Assembly: GCF_026151205.1 (NCBI RefSeq)
Contig: NC_087076.1
Location: forward strand, 620,001 to 684,000
DNA length: 64,000 nucleotides
Direction of reading: 5' to 3'
DNA from: Bolinopsis microptera
Lineage: Eukaryota; Ctenophora; Tentaculata; Lobata; Bolinopsidae
Part shown: piece by piece, positions 46,921-58,098 of the stretch
How positions within the stretch are numbered: the stretch's first letter is position 1
How the letters are laid out: each line of letters starts with the position of its first letter
Program-made: the position numbers and the translations under genes
Notes under the pieces: model-generated
Seen by the model: only the letters and a program-made list of their open reading frames with translations
What the model was told of the DNA's origin: nothing
Databases searched by the model: none

Positions 46921-47443
46921 ATTGAGGGTACACAACACGTGGGCAACAAAACAACTCCACTATTGGAGGGTACACAACACGTGGGCAACAAAACAAGTCA
47001 ACTATTGGAGGGTACACAACACGTGGGCAACAAAACAAGTCAACTATTGGAGGGTACACAACACGTGGGCAACAAAACAAGTCCACTATTGGAGGGTACA
47101 CAACACGTGGGCAACAAAACAAGTCCACTATTGGAGGGTACACAACACGTGGGCAACAAAACAAGTCCACAATTGGAGGGTACACAACACGTGGGCAACA
47201 AAACAAGTCAACTATTGGAGGGTACACAACACGTGGGCAACAAAACAAGTCCACTATTGGAGGGTACACAACACGTGGGCAACAAAACAAGTCCACTATT
47301 GGAGGGTACACAACACGTGGGCAACAAAACATGTCCATTATTGGAGGGTACACAACACGTGGGCAACAAAACAAGTCAACTATTGGAGGGTACACAACAC
47401 GTGGGCAACAAAACAAGTCCACTATTGGAGGGTACACAACACG
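46921..47443. repeat. 42-bp satellite (ggagggtacacaacacgtgg...), ~12 copies
   Basis: Tandem units of ggagggtacacaacacgtgg plus gcaacaaaacaagtccactatt, with aagtcaac and catgtccatt variants. Because 42 is a multiple of 3, frames on both strands stay open (GTQHVGNKTSPLLE on plus, YPPIVDLFCCPRVV on minus). Having both strands open at once argues against coding. Confidence 0.96.
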
Positions 47444-47565
47444 TGGTTAATATGGCAGATTGCTTGGCAGACAAATTGCTGCTACATACTGTGTATAGTA
47501 AACGGCGAGCTTGTTTGGAAGTGTCTGGTAAAACTTGGAGGTTAAAAAACTTTTTTTAAACCATT

Positions 47566-47830
47566 TGCAGTTTCTAGTTACCCTAGTTACCTATACCAGT
47601 TACCATTTACCAGTTACCACCAGTTTCTAGTTACCCTAGTTACCAGTCAAGTTACCAGTTTCTAGTTACCCTAGTTACCAGTCACAAGTTACCAGTTACC
47701 AGTTTCTAGTTACCCTAGTTACCAGTCACAAGTTACCAGTTACCCCAGTTACCACTTACCCCCAGTTACCAGTTACCCCAGTTACCAGTTGCCACCAGTT
47801 ACCAGTTACCCCCAGTTACCGGTTATCAGT
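47566..47830. repeat. Degenerate (agttacc)n repeat
   Basis: Irregular mixture of agttacc, cagttaccc and agtttctagttacc motifs, with no fixed period but clear low complexity. Confidence 0.85.
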
Positions 47831-48344
47831 TACAATTATGGCAAACAGATTTCTTTTCAGCGACATTCTGATTTTTAAACACAGTTCCATAATATTCTGA
47901 TTGTCTTGCTCGCTGATGAGGGCTATAACAATAGCATGGTTATCTAAACTCTATGAATAAATGAAATGAACACTATTGACTGGTCCTAGCTATATTATAC
48001 ACAGTCATCACAACAATACTACTGTATGTAGTGTACACACTGTATGATAGCTAGGTACATGCTACTACACACTAGTAGTACACACTGTGTGTAGTGGTAC
48101 ACACTGTGGTACACACTGTGGTACACACTAGTAGTACTACAGTGGTTGGTAGTAACTACCAACCTAACTACAGGCTTGTAACTAGTAGTAAGGCTGGTAG
48201 GGATGCTGATTTACCGCCACAATGAGCAACTCATTGCTCATAATATGTTGTAATGTTTGGATACTCAGTGTCCAACAACTAACTTAATTACTATCTTATC
48301 GGAGGTGTAACGTAAGAGTAGTAATAGCATCTTACTGGAAAGTA
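47831..48344. other. Spacer with gtacacactgtg repeats
   Basis: Mostly unique. Near 48060-48140, tacacactgtg and gtagtac motifs recur irregularly. No gene recognised. Confidence 0.5.
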
Positions 48345-49133
48345 GTGACTATGATGGCTACACAGTAGTGACTCTAATGGCTACACAGTAGTGACTCTAA
48401 TGGCTACATAGTAGTGACTCTAATGGCTACACAGTAGTGACTATAATGGCTACACAGTAGTGACTCTAATGGCTACACAGTAGTGACTCTAATGGCTACA
48501 CAGTAGTGACTCTAATGGCTACACAGTAGTGACTCTAATGGCTACACAGTAGTGACTCTAATGGCTACACAGTAGTGACTCTAATGGCTACACAGTAGTG
48601 ACTCTAATGGCTACACAGTAGTGACTCTAATGGCTACACAGTAGTGACTCTAATGGCTACACAGTAGTGACTCTAATGGCTACACAGTAGTGACTCTAAT
48701 GGCTACACAGTAGTGACTCTAATGGCTACACAGTAGTGACTCTAATGGCTACACAGTAGTGACTATAATGGCTACACAGTAGTGACTCTAATGGCTACAC
48801 AGTAGTGACTATGATGGCTACACAAAAGTGACTATGATGGCTACACAGTAGTGACTCTAATGGCTACACAGTAGTGACTCTAATGGCTACACAGTAGTGA
48901 CTCTAATGGCTACACAGTAGTGACTCTAATGGCTACACAGTAGTGACTCTAATGGCTACACAGTAGTGACTCTAATGGCTACACAGTAGTGACTCTAATG
49001 GCTACACAGTAGTGACTATAATGGCTACACAGTAGTGACTATAATGGCTACACAGTAGTGACTCTAATGGCTACACAAAAGTGACTCTAATGGCTACACA
49101 GTAGTGACTCTAATGGCTACACAGTAGTGACTC
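48345..49133. repeat. 23-bp minisatellite (tggctacacagtagtgactc + taa), ~34 copies
   Basis: Tandem units of tggctacacagtagtgactc plus taa, with ctataa, ctatga, catagt and cacaaaa variants. The array ends at gactctaagg. Confidence 0.97.
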
Positions 49134-49292
49134 TAAGGTTGTGAAGGTTATATCGTTGCAGTCAAGAGATAAAATAAGCATATTCATCTTAAATTAACTT
49201 GGAAGAAAAACATTAGCAATGTTATTATAGTAGTATATTATATATAATATAATAGTATTCATAGTAATTTATACATTACATTTATACATTAA

Positions 49293-51590
49293 AACGGTAA
49301 AACCATATCCTGGAGAGACTTCAAAAAGCTTAAGAGCTACAAGAAGGAAGAAGTCCAAACTGACTCAGAGCAACTTAAAACCTTCCATCAGTTCTACGCT
49401 GAGCTCTACTCTGACACTCATCCAACTGTAGACTCACTCACCAAAAGAGCTCTCCTCGAAGAAGCCAACACCCTAGCCGAGGGAACTGCCCCCAATGAGT
49501 CGCTGAACAGCGCATTTACACTGGGTGAGCTGAACGCTGCACTAGGCAAACTAAAATCCGGCAAAGCATCTGCTTTTGACCACATAAGCAATGAAATGCT
49601 CAAGGGTTTGAACGTGAAAATGAGGTCCCTCCTCCTTAAACTCTTCAATCTGTGCCTTGAGACAGGAACCTACCTCTGGAGCAAAAGTGTGATCACACCG
49701 ATTCACAAAAAAGGGTGCATCAGGAACCCTGACAACTATAGAGCAATAGCAGTATGTAGCTGTATTGGGAAACTGCTCTCCACGATGCTGCTATCTCGGC
49801 TTGTCACTCACCGCCAAATCTCTCATCCAGATCCACCTAATCAAGCAGGCTTTACCAAAGGAAGTCAATGTAATGACCATATATTCACGCTGATGTCCAC
49901 AATCGAAAAATACAAGAAAGTGAAAAGTAAAATATATGCAGTGTTCATTGATCTCCGAAAAGCGTTTGATCTAGTGTGCAGACAAGCCCTCCTGTTCAAA
50001 CTAGCCTGCTATGGCGTCAACGGCGGCTACTACGACATCATCAAAGACATGTACAGTAAATCAGAGGGTCATATCAAGATGAATGGTAAAATCAGTGAAG
50101 CATTCAAGATCCTCAAAGGGACTGAACAAGGACATCCACTCAGCCCCGAGTTTTTCAAAGTCTACTTTAAAAAGCTTTCTGACCTCCTCAATGAAGCCGT
50201 TGTGAACTGCCCAACTCTCGCTGGTATCTCAGTGACTCACCTAGCGTGGGCTGATGATCTAGTAATCCTCGCCCTAGATCCTGAATCACTCCAAAAGTTG
50301 CTTTCGATCATTGGGGACTACTGTATCGAATGGGGTCTGGAAATCAACATCTCCAAAACCAAATTCATGGTCTTCAACGGTAAAGGACCTGACATTCCAA
50401 ACTGGCGTCCTTCTATTCATGACAGAGATATAGAGATGGTCTCCAGCTACTGCTATCTTGGAATCATTATAAGCAGCACAGGGAAATTTCGGCAGGCAAC
50501 TGACTCTCTCTACCGTAAGGGACTCGGAGCTTACTTTAGCTTGAGAAGCACCATAGACCGGAGATACATTGACGCGTCATGCCTTAACAAACTATTTGAC
50601 ACCCTTGTCAAGCCTATTCTACTATACGGTTGTCAAGTTTGGGCCCCAGTTCTACCCACCGTCAGTAAGGTCCTCTCTTGCTTCAGCAAGTTTCACAACC
50701 TTGATCATGCAGTCTCCCACATCGCAAAACAGAAACTGGAGCAAGTGCACCTACGTCACCTCAAATACCTTCTTGGTATTAACAGAAGGGCAGTCAATGC
50801 TACAGCCTGGGGAGAAACTGGCTCATACCCAATTATAATTGAGATGTTGAAACTGAGTACTAAATACTTCAAAAGAGTTATGAGCCTTCCCTCAACACAA
50901 CTGGTCAAAGCTGCAATGACTGAGCAGATTAACCTCAAATTGTCATGGTTTGTAGGCATCGAATCAGTTATCAAGTCATTTAACAACATCGACCTTCCTG
51001 ACAGGAATTCATCATCGTTGCTCAACGCAACCTTCCTCGCGGACTCCTGCAGCCCTGAATTGATGACAGAGAACCTGCGAAAACTATTCCGTGATTCCTG
51101 GGGTTCTCTTGTGAAAGATTCTAGAAAGCTATCATTCTACAGTGAAGTCAAAAAAGAATTTGGATGGGAGCCATATCTAAACCACGCTAGGTCTTTCCAG
51201 GACAGAAGGGCAACCACACAGATTCGGTCCAGTTCTCATCACCTTAGAATTGAAAGGGGAAGGTACGACAAAACTCCACTTGATGAAAGGACCTGTAACT
51301 ATTGCGAGCTGAACATCAACCAGCTAATCATCGAAGACGAGAACCATATGCTCCATTCCTGCCCCCTAGGGAAAGTTCCAAGGGACAGATTTCAAAGCCT
51401 CAGTGGAAATCTAGTCAGCATTGACGGAAATGGTAGCTTCAATCTTGCCTCCACGTTTATCTCGCAACCCGATTGCATGGACAAACTCAGCGATGAGGAC
51501 GTAAGTTTGATCAAACTCTCGACCAGCACCATTAATAAAATCTACAGACTAACCCTCAACTTCAAAGAAAGTCTAAATGTAGATAACTAG
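49293..51590 (+). CDS. Partial LINE ORF: reverse transcriptase with C-terminal CCHC cluster
   Basis: Open for 765 codons with no stop. The first ATG gives 664 residues from 49596, but the frame continues upstream with element-like sequence (FKKLKSYKKEE, LNAALGKLKSGKASAFD), so the true protein was longer. Counting from the 49596 Met, the motifs are PIHKKG (35-40), NYRAIAV (47-53), FIDLRKAFD (D119), GTEQGHPLSP (175-184), AWADDL (D220, D221) and YLGIIIS. A possible zinc cluster follows: C567, C570, H584, C589. The AWADD box replaces the more common YADD. The lack of damage suggests the copy is young despite truncation. There is no start codon in a transcription context, so it is unlikely to be expressed as such. 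Confidence 0.85.
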   Translation, partial: NGKTISWRDFKKLKSYKKEEVQTDSEQLKTFHQFYAELYSDTHPTVDSLTKRALLEEANTLAEGTAPNESLNSAFTLGELNAALGKLKSGKASAFDHISNEMLKGLNVKMRSLLLKLFNLCLETGTYLWSKSVITPIHKKGCIRNPDNYRAIAVCSCIGKLLSTMLLSRLVTHRQISHPDPPNQAGFTKGSQCNDHIFTLMSTIEKYKKVKSKIYAVFIDLRKAFDLVCRQALLFKLACYGVNGGYYDIIKDMYSKSEGHIKMNGKISEAFKILKGTEQGHPLSPEFFKVYFKKLSDLLNEAVVNCPTLAGISVTHLAWADDLVILALDPESLQKLLSIIGDYCIEWGLEINISKTKFMVFNGKGPDIPNWRPSIHDRDIEMVSSYCYLGIIISSTGKFRQATDSLYRKGLGAYFSLRSTIDRRYIDASCLNKLFDTLVKPILLYGCQVWAPVLPTVSKVLSCFSKFHNLDHAVSHIAKQKLEQVHLRHLKYLLGINRRAVNATAWGETGSYPIIIEMLKLSTKYFKRVMSLPSTQLVKAAMTEQINLKLSWFVGIESVIKSFNNIDLPDRNSSSLLNATFLADSCSPELMTENLRKLFRDSWGSLVKDSRKLSFYSEVKKEFGWEPYLNHARSFQDRRATTQIRSSSHHLRIERGRYDKTPLDERTCNYCELNINQLIIEDENHMLHSCPLGKVPRDRFQSLSGNLVSIDGNGSFNLASTFISQPDCMDKLSDEDVSLIKLSTSTINKIYRLTLNFKESLNVDN

Positions 51591-52082
51591 CTTCCTCTTT
51601 CAGTCCTTCCTTTCTTCCTTTCCTTTTTTCCCCTTTTTCTTTCCGCCTTTTTTTTTCTTTTCCAGCTTTGGATCTGTGACGGATGTGATGGATTTCTTGC
51701 GGTCACTTTTATCCCTACATGGGCTCCCGGCCGTGCGTCCATGTAGGAGCCGTGGGGCCTTCCGAGTGATAGGGTTACAGTGACTGTTAGTAGGGAAAGT
51801 ATGAAGGCTATATCAGTAGACACAATTTCCGAACGCAGGGCATTGGCTCGACCTCCAAGACAGGGTATCCGTGAGGACCCTGGTCGTAATCAGCTCTGCA
51901 CTGCTCCAGTGTATCCTGATGCCTGAAATCTTGGACACTGCCTACGTACGGGGTAGACAGCCACTGATGATTTTGTCTGTGAGTTTTTCATCACTTCCTG
52001 ACATGAGTCAGACCTCAGCTGGATCCTTCCTGTTTAGCTTTTTCTGAGCTTCCCGACCTCCTTCTTCAATCATCATCATCAG
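51591..52082 (+). other. Probable LINE 3' UTR
   Basis: Starts with a 70-base pyrimidine-rich stretch and contains the inverted pair ctacatgggctccc and gtaggagccgtgg-like motifs near 51715-51755. It ends near an atc repeat. Extent is inferred. Confidence 0.5.
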
Positions 52083-54992
52083 TTAGAGCTGCCGTGCTCT
52101 CGAACTTTCCCTTCACACTCCACCACGGCACCTCCTTCGAGGCCTCTTGCCAGGTAACACCAGCTCTCAGACATAGGCAAGCTTACCGCGCACGGCGTTT
52201 TTTCTTTTTTGTTTCGTCCTTTCCGTGTGTGCCGTTTTGTGCCACCCTCTCTGCTGTTCCTGCGCAATTGCGCTCATTCGCTCTTCATTGGGCTGTTCAT
52301 TTGACAGAGTTACTGGCTGGCACTCCAAACATCTTCTCACTCACAATCACCATCAATCAAATTCAAAATTATGCAATCAATCACTATACATCCACGATCA
52401 TATGATCAAAACACAAAACTTTGTTATATACTGTTTCTGTTTGAGATTTGAATAACGTTACTGTAATGTTTCAAATTATATTTTAAATGTTCAAATGTTT
52501 ATACAAAAAGACAGATTATTGAGTAGGGGTTTTTTTGTTTTGTGTCACAAGGAGTTACAGTATTATAGTATGTATTATTATTATTATTACATTAGGAAGC
52601 CATTCATTAACCAAGCTATGATCCGTAATTTAAAGGTTTAATTGGCAGGCATTCCGAGATGTTCATCTAAAGTACTTTATTTAATCAGTTCAGTATTCAG
52701 CAAATTTGAGATTAAATCTTGTTTTCAGCAAGAATAAGTAATTAATCATATTATATGTGAAATCCATTATACTCTACTGATAGCTGGAAATTACTAACTA
52801 CGCAGGGGGGGGGGTTCAAAAACGCCGACAAGTCTGTGCATGTTTTTATCTGGATTTTACCCGATTTTGCAACTTTTTCATCGTTATTTATTGTTAATGC
52901 AGCATCGTATAGTATCTACAGCCATAGCTAAGCCCTCTTTTCTCTATCTTTACTAACAGTATTTCTTCCTTTGCTGTTCTCTCTAGCGCCATGCTGCAAG
53001 ATATGACACATTTTGTATGATGAAACATACTTTTTAGTAATACTGTTAAAGGCTGTTCCAAGATCTATCCAATGAGTCCTACACCAAGGCCAATGTATAT
53101 TGTTATCATGTCTACATACAGTAGATACTCACTTGTCAAATTTGTCCTTATATTGCTAAGGAGAGCACAATGGTTAGGCAAAATTGTTTTAATATGACAA
53201 GATAAATTAGGTCAAATCACAATCAAAAACGTAACTCAATTTTGAACACTTCCGTAATATTTCTCTTTTGTATACTCATCGTAGTTTCAAACTAATGATC
53301 CCTATTCAGCAGGAATAATTTGTGAAACAAAAGATGTGCTTAAATCAGAGTAATTGCAAGATCGGATGGGACTTTAGACTGAGAACAATGTTATTTAGGC
53401 ATTCACAATGCTTGAGGTGGTGCTAAACAAGCAGAAGCTGGGTCAGTGTTGGAACTTAATTGCTTGTGGGATGGCAATCTCCTGTCATTCTAATTTTCAA
53501 ACTGTGGAGCCTCACCAACTCTATGCAGAAAGTTGATCATTATCAAGCTGTTTGGCTATCCTACCTGTACAGTTGTGTGCATGCCTGATTGGTGCAGGGC
53601 TTAAATTTGGCCCAACTGGGCCTGCACTGCAGGCCAATTTTAAACTATCTAAATCGACATTTTGCCAGTGAAAACAAGGTAGGGGGTCACTTTTATGACA
53701 AAAGCATTGTAAAACTTATTTTGTAGCTTCAGAGGGGGTGCCAACATAAAACGTTACACAGCAGGCATTTTTATTGTAGTTTCCGAATTCAGTATCAATA
53801 GTTTTTCAGTAGTCAAAAATATGTCAATATAAAAAAAGAGGGGACCTTCAAAGAAAATAGACTAAAGTGAATCTTGTCTCCATCTTACATCTTAGCTTCT
53901 TTCTAATCAGCTATCATCTCATAGATCTTAGTGCAGAGTGGTCCCATACAATTTATATTAAGACTAAATCGACTGAAATACCCACTATTCTTAAGAATCT
54001 TTCTTATGCTGACTGTAGATCTTTTCAAGTGACTTGAATCACAGTAATAGGATGATGGACCCCTAATGCGAAAAAAATTCCCAAAGGGCATATAATATAG
54101 TATACTGACCTCAGCAACGACAACGCGTACCTTGAGAACAACGTTTGATGGATTGATTCTACTAATAATAGAAATGTAATATACACCAATTATATACTTA
54201 AGATCCTACACACTTGACTTACTTGAAATAAAATATTACATTTGCAAACAATAGTAAACTATATGCACCTAACAAGCAGATATCCCTAGAAACTCCAATA
54301 TGGCGTCATTCACATATTACGTAATCAATTTTTGGAAAACACATTGGCGTAACCCTGTTGGCGCCCCCCTGATGGCGCACCCTCTCCTCTTGACGCCCCT
54401 ACCTAAAATTTAACAAATTAGGTGATTTTGGAGGGTACAGTGGTAAAATCTTTAAAAAAGTGTGTTTCTAGAGCAAAACGCGCATTTTTCTAAGTACCTC
54501 AGTTAAGTTTTTCAAAATTTTCCCACATTCGCGTGCGTACAGCATACATAACAAGGCTACACTGATCCAGCGACGATTATATAATAAACTCTACATTATC
54601 TTAAAATCCAAAGGTTAAATGTTATCATTATATCAACTAAATCATGTCCTATCAATACTTTAGTTGTTCATGTCAGTATACACCCTATAATATGTATATC
54701 CTATAATATAATATACAACATTGGTCATGGTGGGAGAAATATTATGTCATTTTAGATTAATAACAATCAATAATTGCTTTTTGACGTTTATCCATTAACA
54801 ATTAACTTTACCCGCCCAAATTTTTCAAAACAGAACTTAACGTATATTAAATTAAATGTTGTTTTTGAAACCTTCAAGCTGTTTTGTAATATTTAAACTA
54901 AAACTAAGCTTTGGCCAAATTTTCAAATCAATTTAATTAACAATAAAACAACTGCGGCGTATACAAATACGCGCGTGTGTGCGCTTCACATA
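52083..54992. other. AT-rich intergenic DNA, no gene recognised
   Basis: About 2.9 kb without tandem arrays. A GC-richer patch at 52083-52260 contains a caggtaaca motif that could be a 5' splice site of an unseen exon, but no protein-like frame supports it. A 9-G run lies near 52806 and a (tta)n stretch near 52570. Short frames (for example 53903-54091 minus, 52094-52405 plus) have no recognisable motifs. Confidence 0.5.
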
Positions 54993-55014
54993 ATAGTAGA
55001 GGCTCTTACGGGCA
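54993..55014 (+). repeat. Left terminal inverted repeat
   Basis: 22 bases that pair perfectly with 55834-55855. The match stops abruptly inward (ttgtctgc versus aaagacct on the complementary reading). Confidence 0.9.
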
Positions 55015-55833
55015 TTGTCTGCTCGATACGCTAGGGACCCCAGATACACCTTACTAGACGTATTTTTGACCGTAGAATCGATTAAAAGTGGTTTTAAGAT
55101 GATTGGACTGACTTTTTGGGGGTAAAATTGCAAAAAATTGATTTTTGGGCAAAAAATAGGCCAAAAAACCATGTTTTTTGATATTTTGAACAAGTTAATT
55201 TTGTTGGCATGTCGGCAAAACTTGCATGGAGATAGCTAAAAAACAGCCGCACAAGATGATATAAAAATTTGAAAAATCCCTCTATTTTTTTGGGGGTAAA
55301 AATCCAAAAACGTAGTAAAAATTTTGACTTTTTTGCTTGAAGTTTGAATAATTTTTTGCAGTTGTATTAAATCAACCCAAAAATAGTCACATCGTGTTTG
55401 CCTAAATTTTTCCTTTCCGAGAAGTACCCACTTCATATACTTTATCGAAGTTTGAATATTGTCACTCCGCAAGCGTTTTTGCCAAATTTTCGACGCGCAC
55501 TACGCGCAAAAGCATTTAGTTGTTATCAATTGGCACCCGCGCGTTCATCATAAATTTGAAACAGCTATAACTCAGCGAGATTATGTCCGTTCTAACTCAT
55601 ATTTTCACACCAAATAGAAAATAATGTGATCTTATTGCTGACAAAATATGAATATAATTACTCTATTTGCCTTAGACTAATAGACTGTCAAAATTTAAAA
55701 CGCGCATTGGTATAGCACGTGACTAATAAGGCCAAATTTATACTTCTTAACATATTATCGATCCTTAGACATCATACTATTGTGTCCAATTAGCGGTTAG
55801 GTCTCTAAACTCGTAGCAGAAAACAGGTCTTTT

Positions 55834-55855
55834 TGCCCGTAAGAGCCTCTACTAT
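55834..55855 (-). repeat. Right terminal inverted repeat
   Basis: tgcccgtaagagcctctact plus at, the exact complement of the left end. Confidence 0.9.
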
Positions 55856-57942
55856 AACCATGTGTATACGCGTACTGCGTGACGCGCTACTGCAATCGAG
55901 AGGGCTCTGGTTAGAGCTAGCAACGTGTGCGCGTCTCACTTCTACACTGCACTTCTGAAACACTCCGACATCAAGCAACGGTTCATGGTTTATTTATAGT
56001 AGGAGCGCTGCTTGTCAACAACCGCCTGAATAGTAAATGACTGCATAATAACTGGTCAAAGTTGAAAGTGAAATCACAAGATAATAAACTTGCAGCTTTT
56101 ATTAATGACGTTGTATTCTATGTTATTGTACGATGTCAATTCTTCGCAGCTCGGCGAAGCCCAGTAGCGCATTTAGCTGATCTAACGAATGTGGTTGCGA
56201 GAAGCATTATTGGATGCGCGGCGCGGCCCAGTAACGAATTGCGCTACAATGTTCTATATTAATTTTGGTCTAGTATCATGCTATTATTGGTTTTTGACCT
56301 CTTGCTTATTGTTTTTATTTATGTTTAGTATTATAATGAACTAATATGTACATGTGATAAAAGTAAAAGTAAAGTAAAGTAAAATTTATGACATCACATC
56401 ATTACACATGTTTTGCTTTAACCAAAGCCCTTTCGCTTGCAATAGCGCGCGCGGCGATCCGACTTGTCATACGTTGTATGATCCGCCGCGCGCGAGTACG
56501 CGGCTCCCCCTGTATCGTAGAAACTCTACTATAGTGAAACGACGATGGGGGTCACGACGTGATACAAGATCCGACCTACTTGTGAAACAAGCCCGTCATG
56601 TAGTACGCGTAGACACATGGCTATGTGAAACACATCTCTACAATATATCATTGCATCTGAGTGTTACAGAAATAAGATGCGCACGCGTGTGTATTTGTGT
56701 GCTTGAACTGACCAATATCATTTAAGTTATTTAGTTGCATAAACTAAACTTGCACAATTTTCAGAAAATGGCAGATTTAAACATTACCCTGAAAAATCGG
56801 AGGCTACGTTTCACTAATAATACACAATTCACTCAAGAGATACAATTGCAGAACACTTAACCACTGTTTGCAAAGATGTTGAAACAGAGTCTCAGCTTTT
56901 TTCCGTTTGGCTCCACACACTCAAATTATTTAATGAAACAAATAGACAGGATGGCGCAAGGCTGGATATCAGTGCAAAATCGTTCTGGTCGCCGCTGGAC
57001 AGGGCATTTACAGATGTAAGGGTACTTTATTCACCCTCAATAAAAGCCCAGATGTACTAATCTCACGGTGGCTATTAAATTTGTTGGACCGTTCTGTGTA
57101 CATTGGTAAATTCTAATTTTGATTTTTATGGTAAGTATTTAAAGTTAAAGTGCACAAATCTGTACTTTAAATCTTTATGCTATCTTCACAATTACTTTAA
57201 AACCAAACCTGACTCGAATCCTAAAGCATAAACAGCTGGAATATCGTTTTACAAGCCTGTCACGTGCGCGCGTCTGACAAAACTGTTATTTGCTCATAAC
57301 TCTTCAAGAAATGATTTTCATGCTAAGTAATAGGTCTTATTCGAAATCAGCATATAAAGTAAATTGGTATAGCTTACTTTAACAATCCCACAGCCTATTC
57401 ATATACTAAAAACGTATAAGCATATCCACAGAACGGTCCAAATCTAATCGCCACCCAATCTCACGAGAAAAGCATAAACGTGATGTCATTTGTCAGACGC
57501 AGACTGTGCTTCGATTTACTCAAAACTTGTATAATTCCCATTAGGGGTTACAGAGGTGCCAGAACTCTTCTATCCATGGCAATAAGTGATTTGGACCTAA
57601 ATATGATCAACACTTCTAGATCATAAAAGGTCGGGAAGTGTTTAATATACAAATGCACTCTGGCAGTCTGAAACTCTTAGGCAAATTAATTAATTGTATC
57701 CATGCTGTGTAAGCAGTAAGATCACACCATCCTCTATCTTGTGTTAAAATATGAGTCAAAATATAAGGTTGTTGGGTTATGGATGTTTAAAGTTTTTGAA
57801 GTAAGTGTGGGTGCGTATTGAACATTTTGCAAAATTGCCTGCAGATGTAAAACAATAAATCTTGAAAAGAGTATTATAACAAGTGAGTACTTGTCAGAAA
57901 AGAAAAATTTAAATGCCTGTTACTGTAACTAGGTCGAACGGA
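55856..57942. other. Intergenic DNA upstream of the ELMOD3-like gene
   Basis: About 2.1 kb without tandem arrays. At 56440-56500 there is a CpG-rich imperfect palindrome (gcgcgcggcgatc facing gatccgccgcgcgc). A possible leader or upstream exon for the gene could lie here, and a 32-codon ATG frame at 56768 is too short to judge. No repeat or RNA gene recognised. Confidence 0.45.
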
Positions 57943-58022
57943 AAAATTAGGTCTCACGCAGGAATAAGGTCTCACGTAAGTAATTTATATATGTATCACG
58001 CGCCTGCGTGAGACCTAATTTT
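57943..58022. repeat. Fold-back repeat, perfect 20-bp arms, 40-base loop
   Basis: aaaattaggtctcacgcagg at 57943-57962 is the exact complement of cctgcgtgagacctaatttt at 58003-58022. The loop holds a further aaggtctcacgt copy of the arm core. It lies about 65 bp before the splice acceptor of the ELMOD3-like gene, so in an RNA it would sit in the last part of an intron or in the 5' leader. It may be a small fold-back transposon remnant. Confidence 0.88.
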
Positions 58023-58068
58023 CTTTTATTTTTCGTTTACTTTGAGTATGGTTAAATAGTATGTTTTG

Positions 58069-58086
58069 ATCTCTACTGCTTTTCAG
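58069..58086 (+). promoter_or_regulatory. Predicted 3' splice site (pyrimidine tract plus cag)
   Basis: tctctactgcttttcag precedes the first codons of the ELMOD3-like frame, a textbook acceptor. If used, the exon begins at 58087, and the ATG at 58099 is either the start codon or an internal Met of a longer protein. Confidence 0.6.
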
Positions 58087-58098
58087 AATGATATACCC

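Larger units (their letters stand above)
49290..52082 (+). mobile_element. 5'-truncated non-LTR retrotransposon (clade not assigned)
   Basis: Carries the reverse transcriptase and C-terminal part of a LINE. The endonuclease half is missing, which is the usual result of incomplete reverse transcription. The reading frame is open from 49293 to 51590. A UTR follows with a pyrimidine-rich stretch, and a short atc repeat at about 52066-52082 may be the 3' tail. I could not find a target-site duplication, so both ends are approximate. The C-terminal Cys-Cys-His-Cys cluster and general RT sequence differ from the RTE copy at 22293, so this is a second LINE lineage. Confidence 0.8.
54993..55855. mobile_element. 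863-bp element with perfect 22-bp terminal inverted repeats (MITE-like)
   Basis: The left end, atagtagaggctcttacggg plus ca at 54993-55014, is the exact complement of 55834-55855. The interior is AT-rich, with several short repeated motifs (gggggtaaaa, caaaaa runs), and has no transposase-like frame. It is therefore best read as a non-autonomous DNA transposon. Both ends are next to ta dinucleotides, so a TA target duplication is possible but ambiguous. Superfamily is not assigned. A diverged foldback that is not a transposon is the alternative. Confidence 0.75.

Noticed and set aside
56768-56863. Small ATG frame (about 32 codons) upstream of the ELMOD3-like gene
   Set aside because: Too short and without a known motif. 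It could be a leader exon, but there is no sequence evidence for joining.
58066-58098. Start of the ELMOD3-like protein upstream of 58099
   Set aside because: The upstream in-frame start is a TTG lying in what looks like the end of an intron (pyrimidine tract and cag). The ATG at 58099 is the better start within the window.
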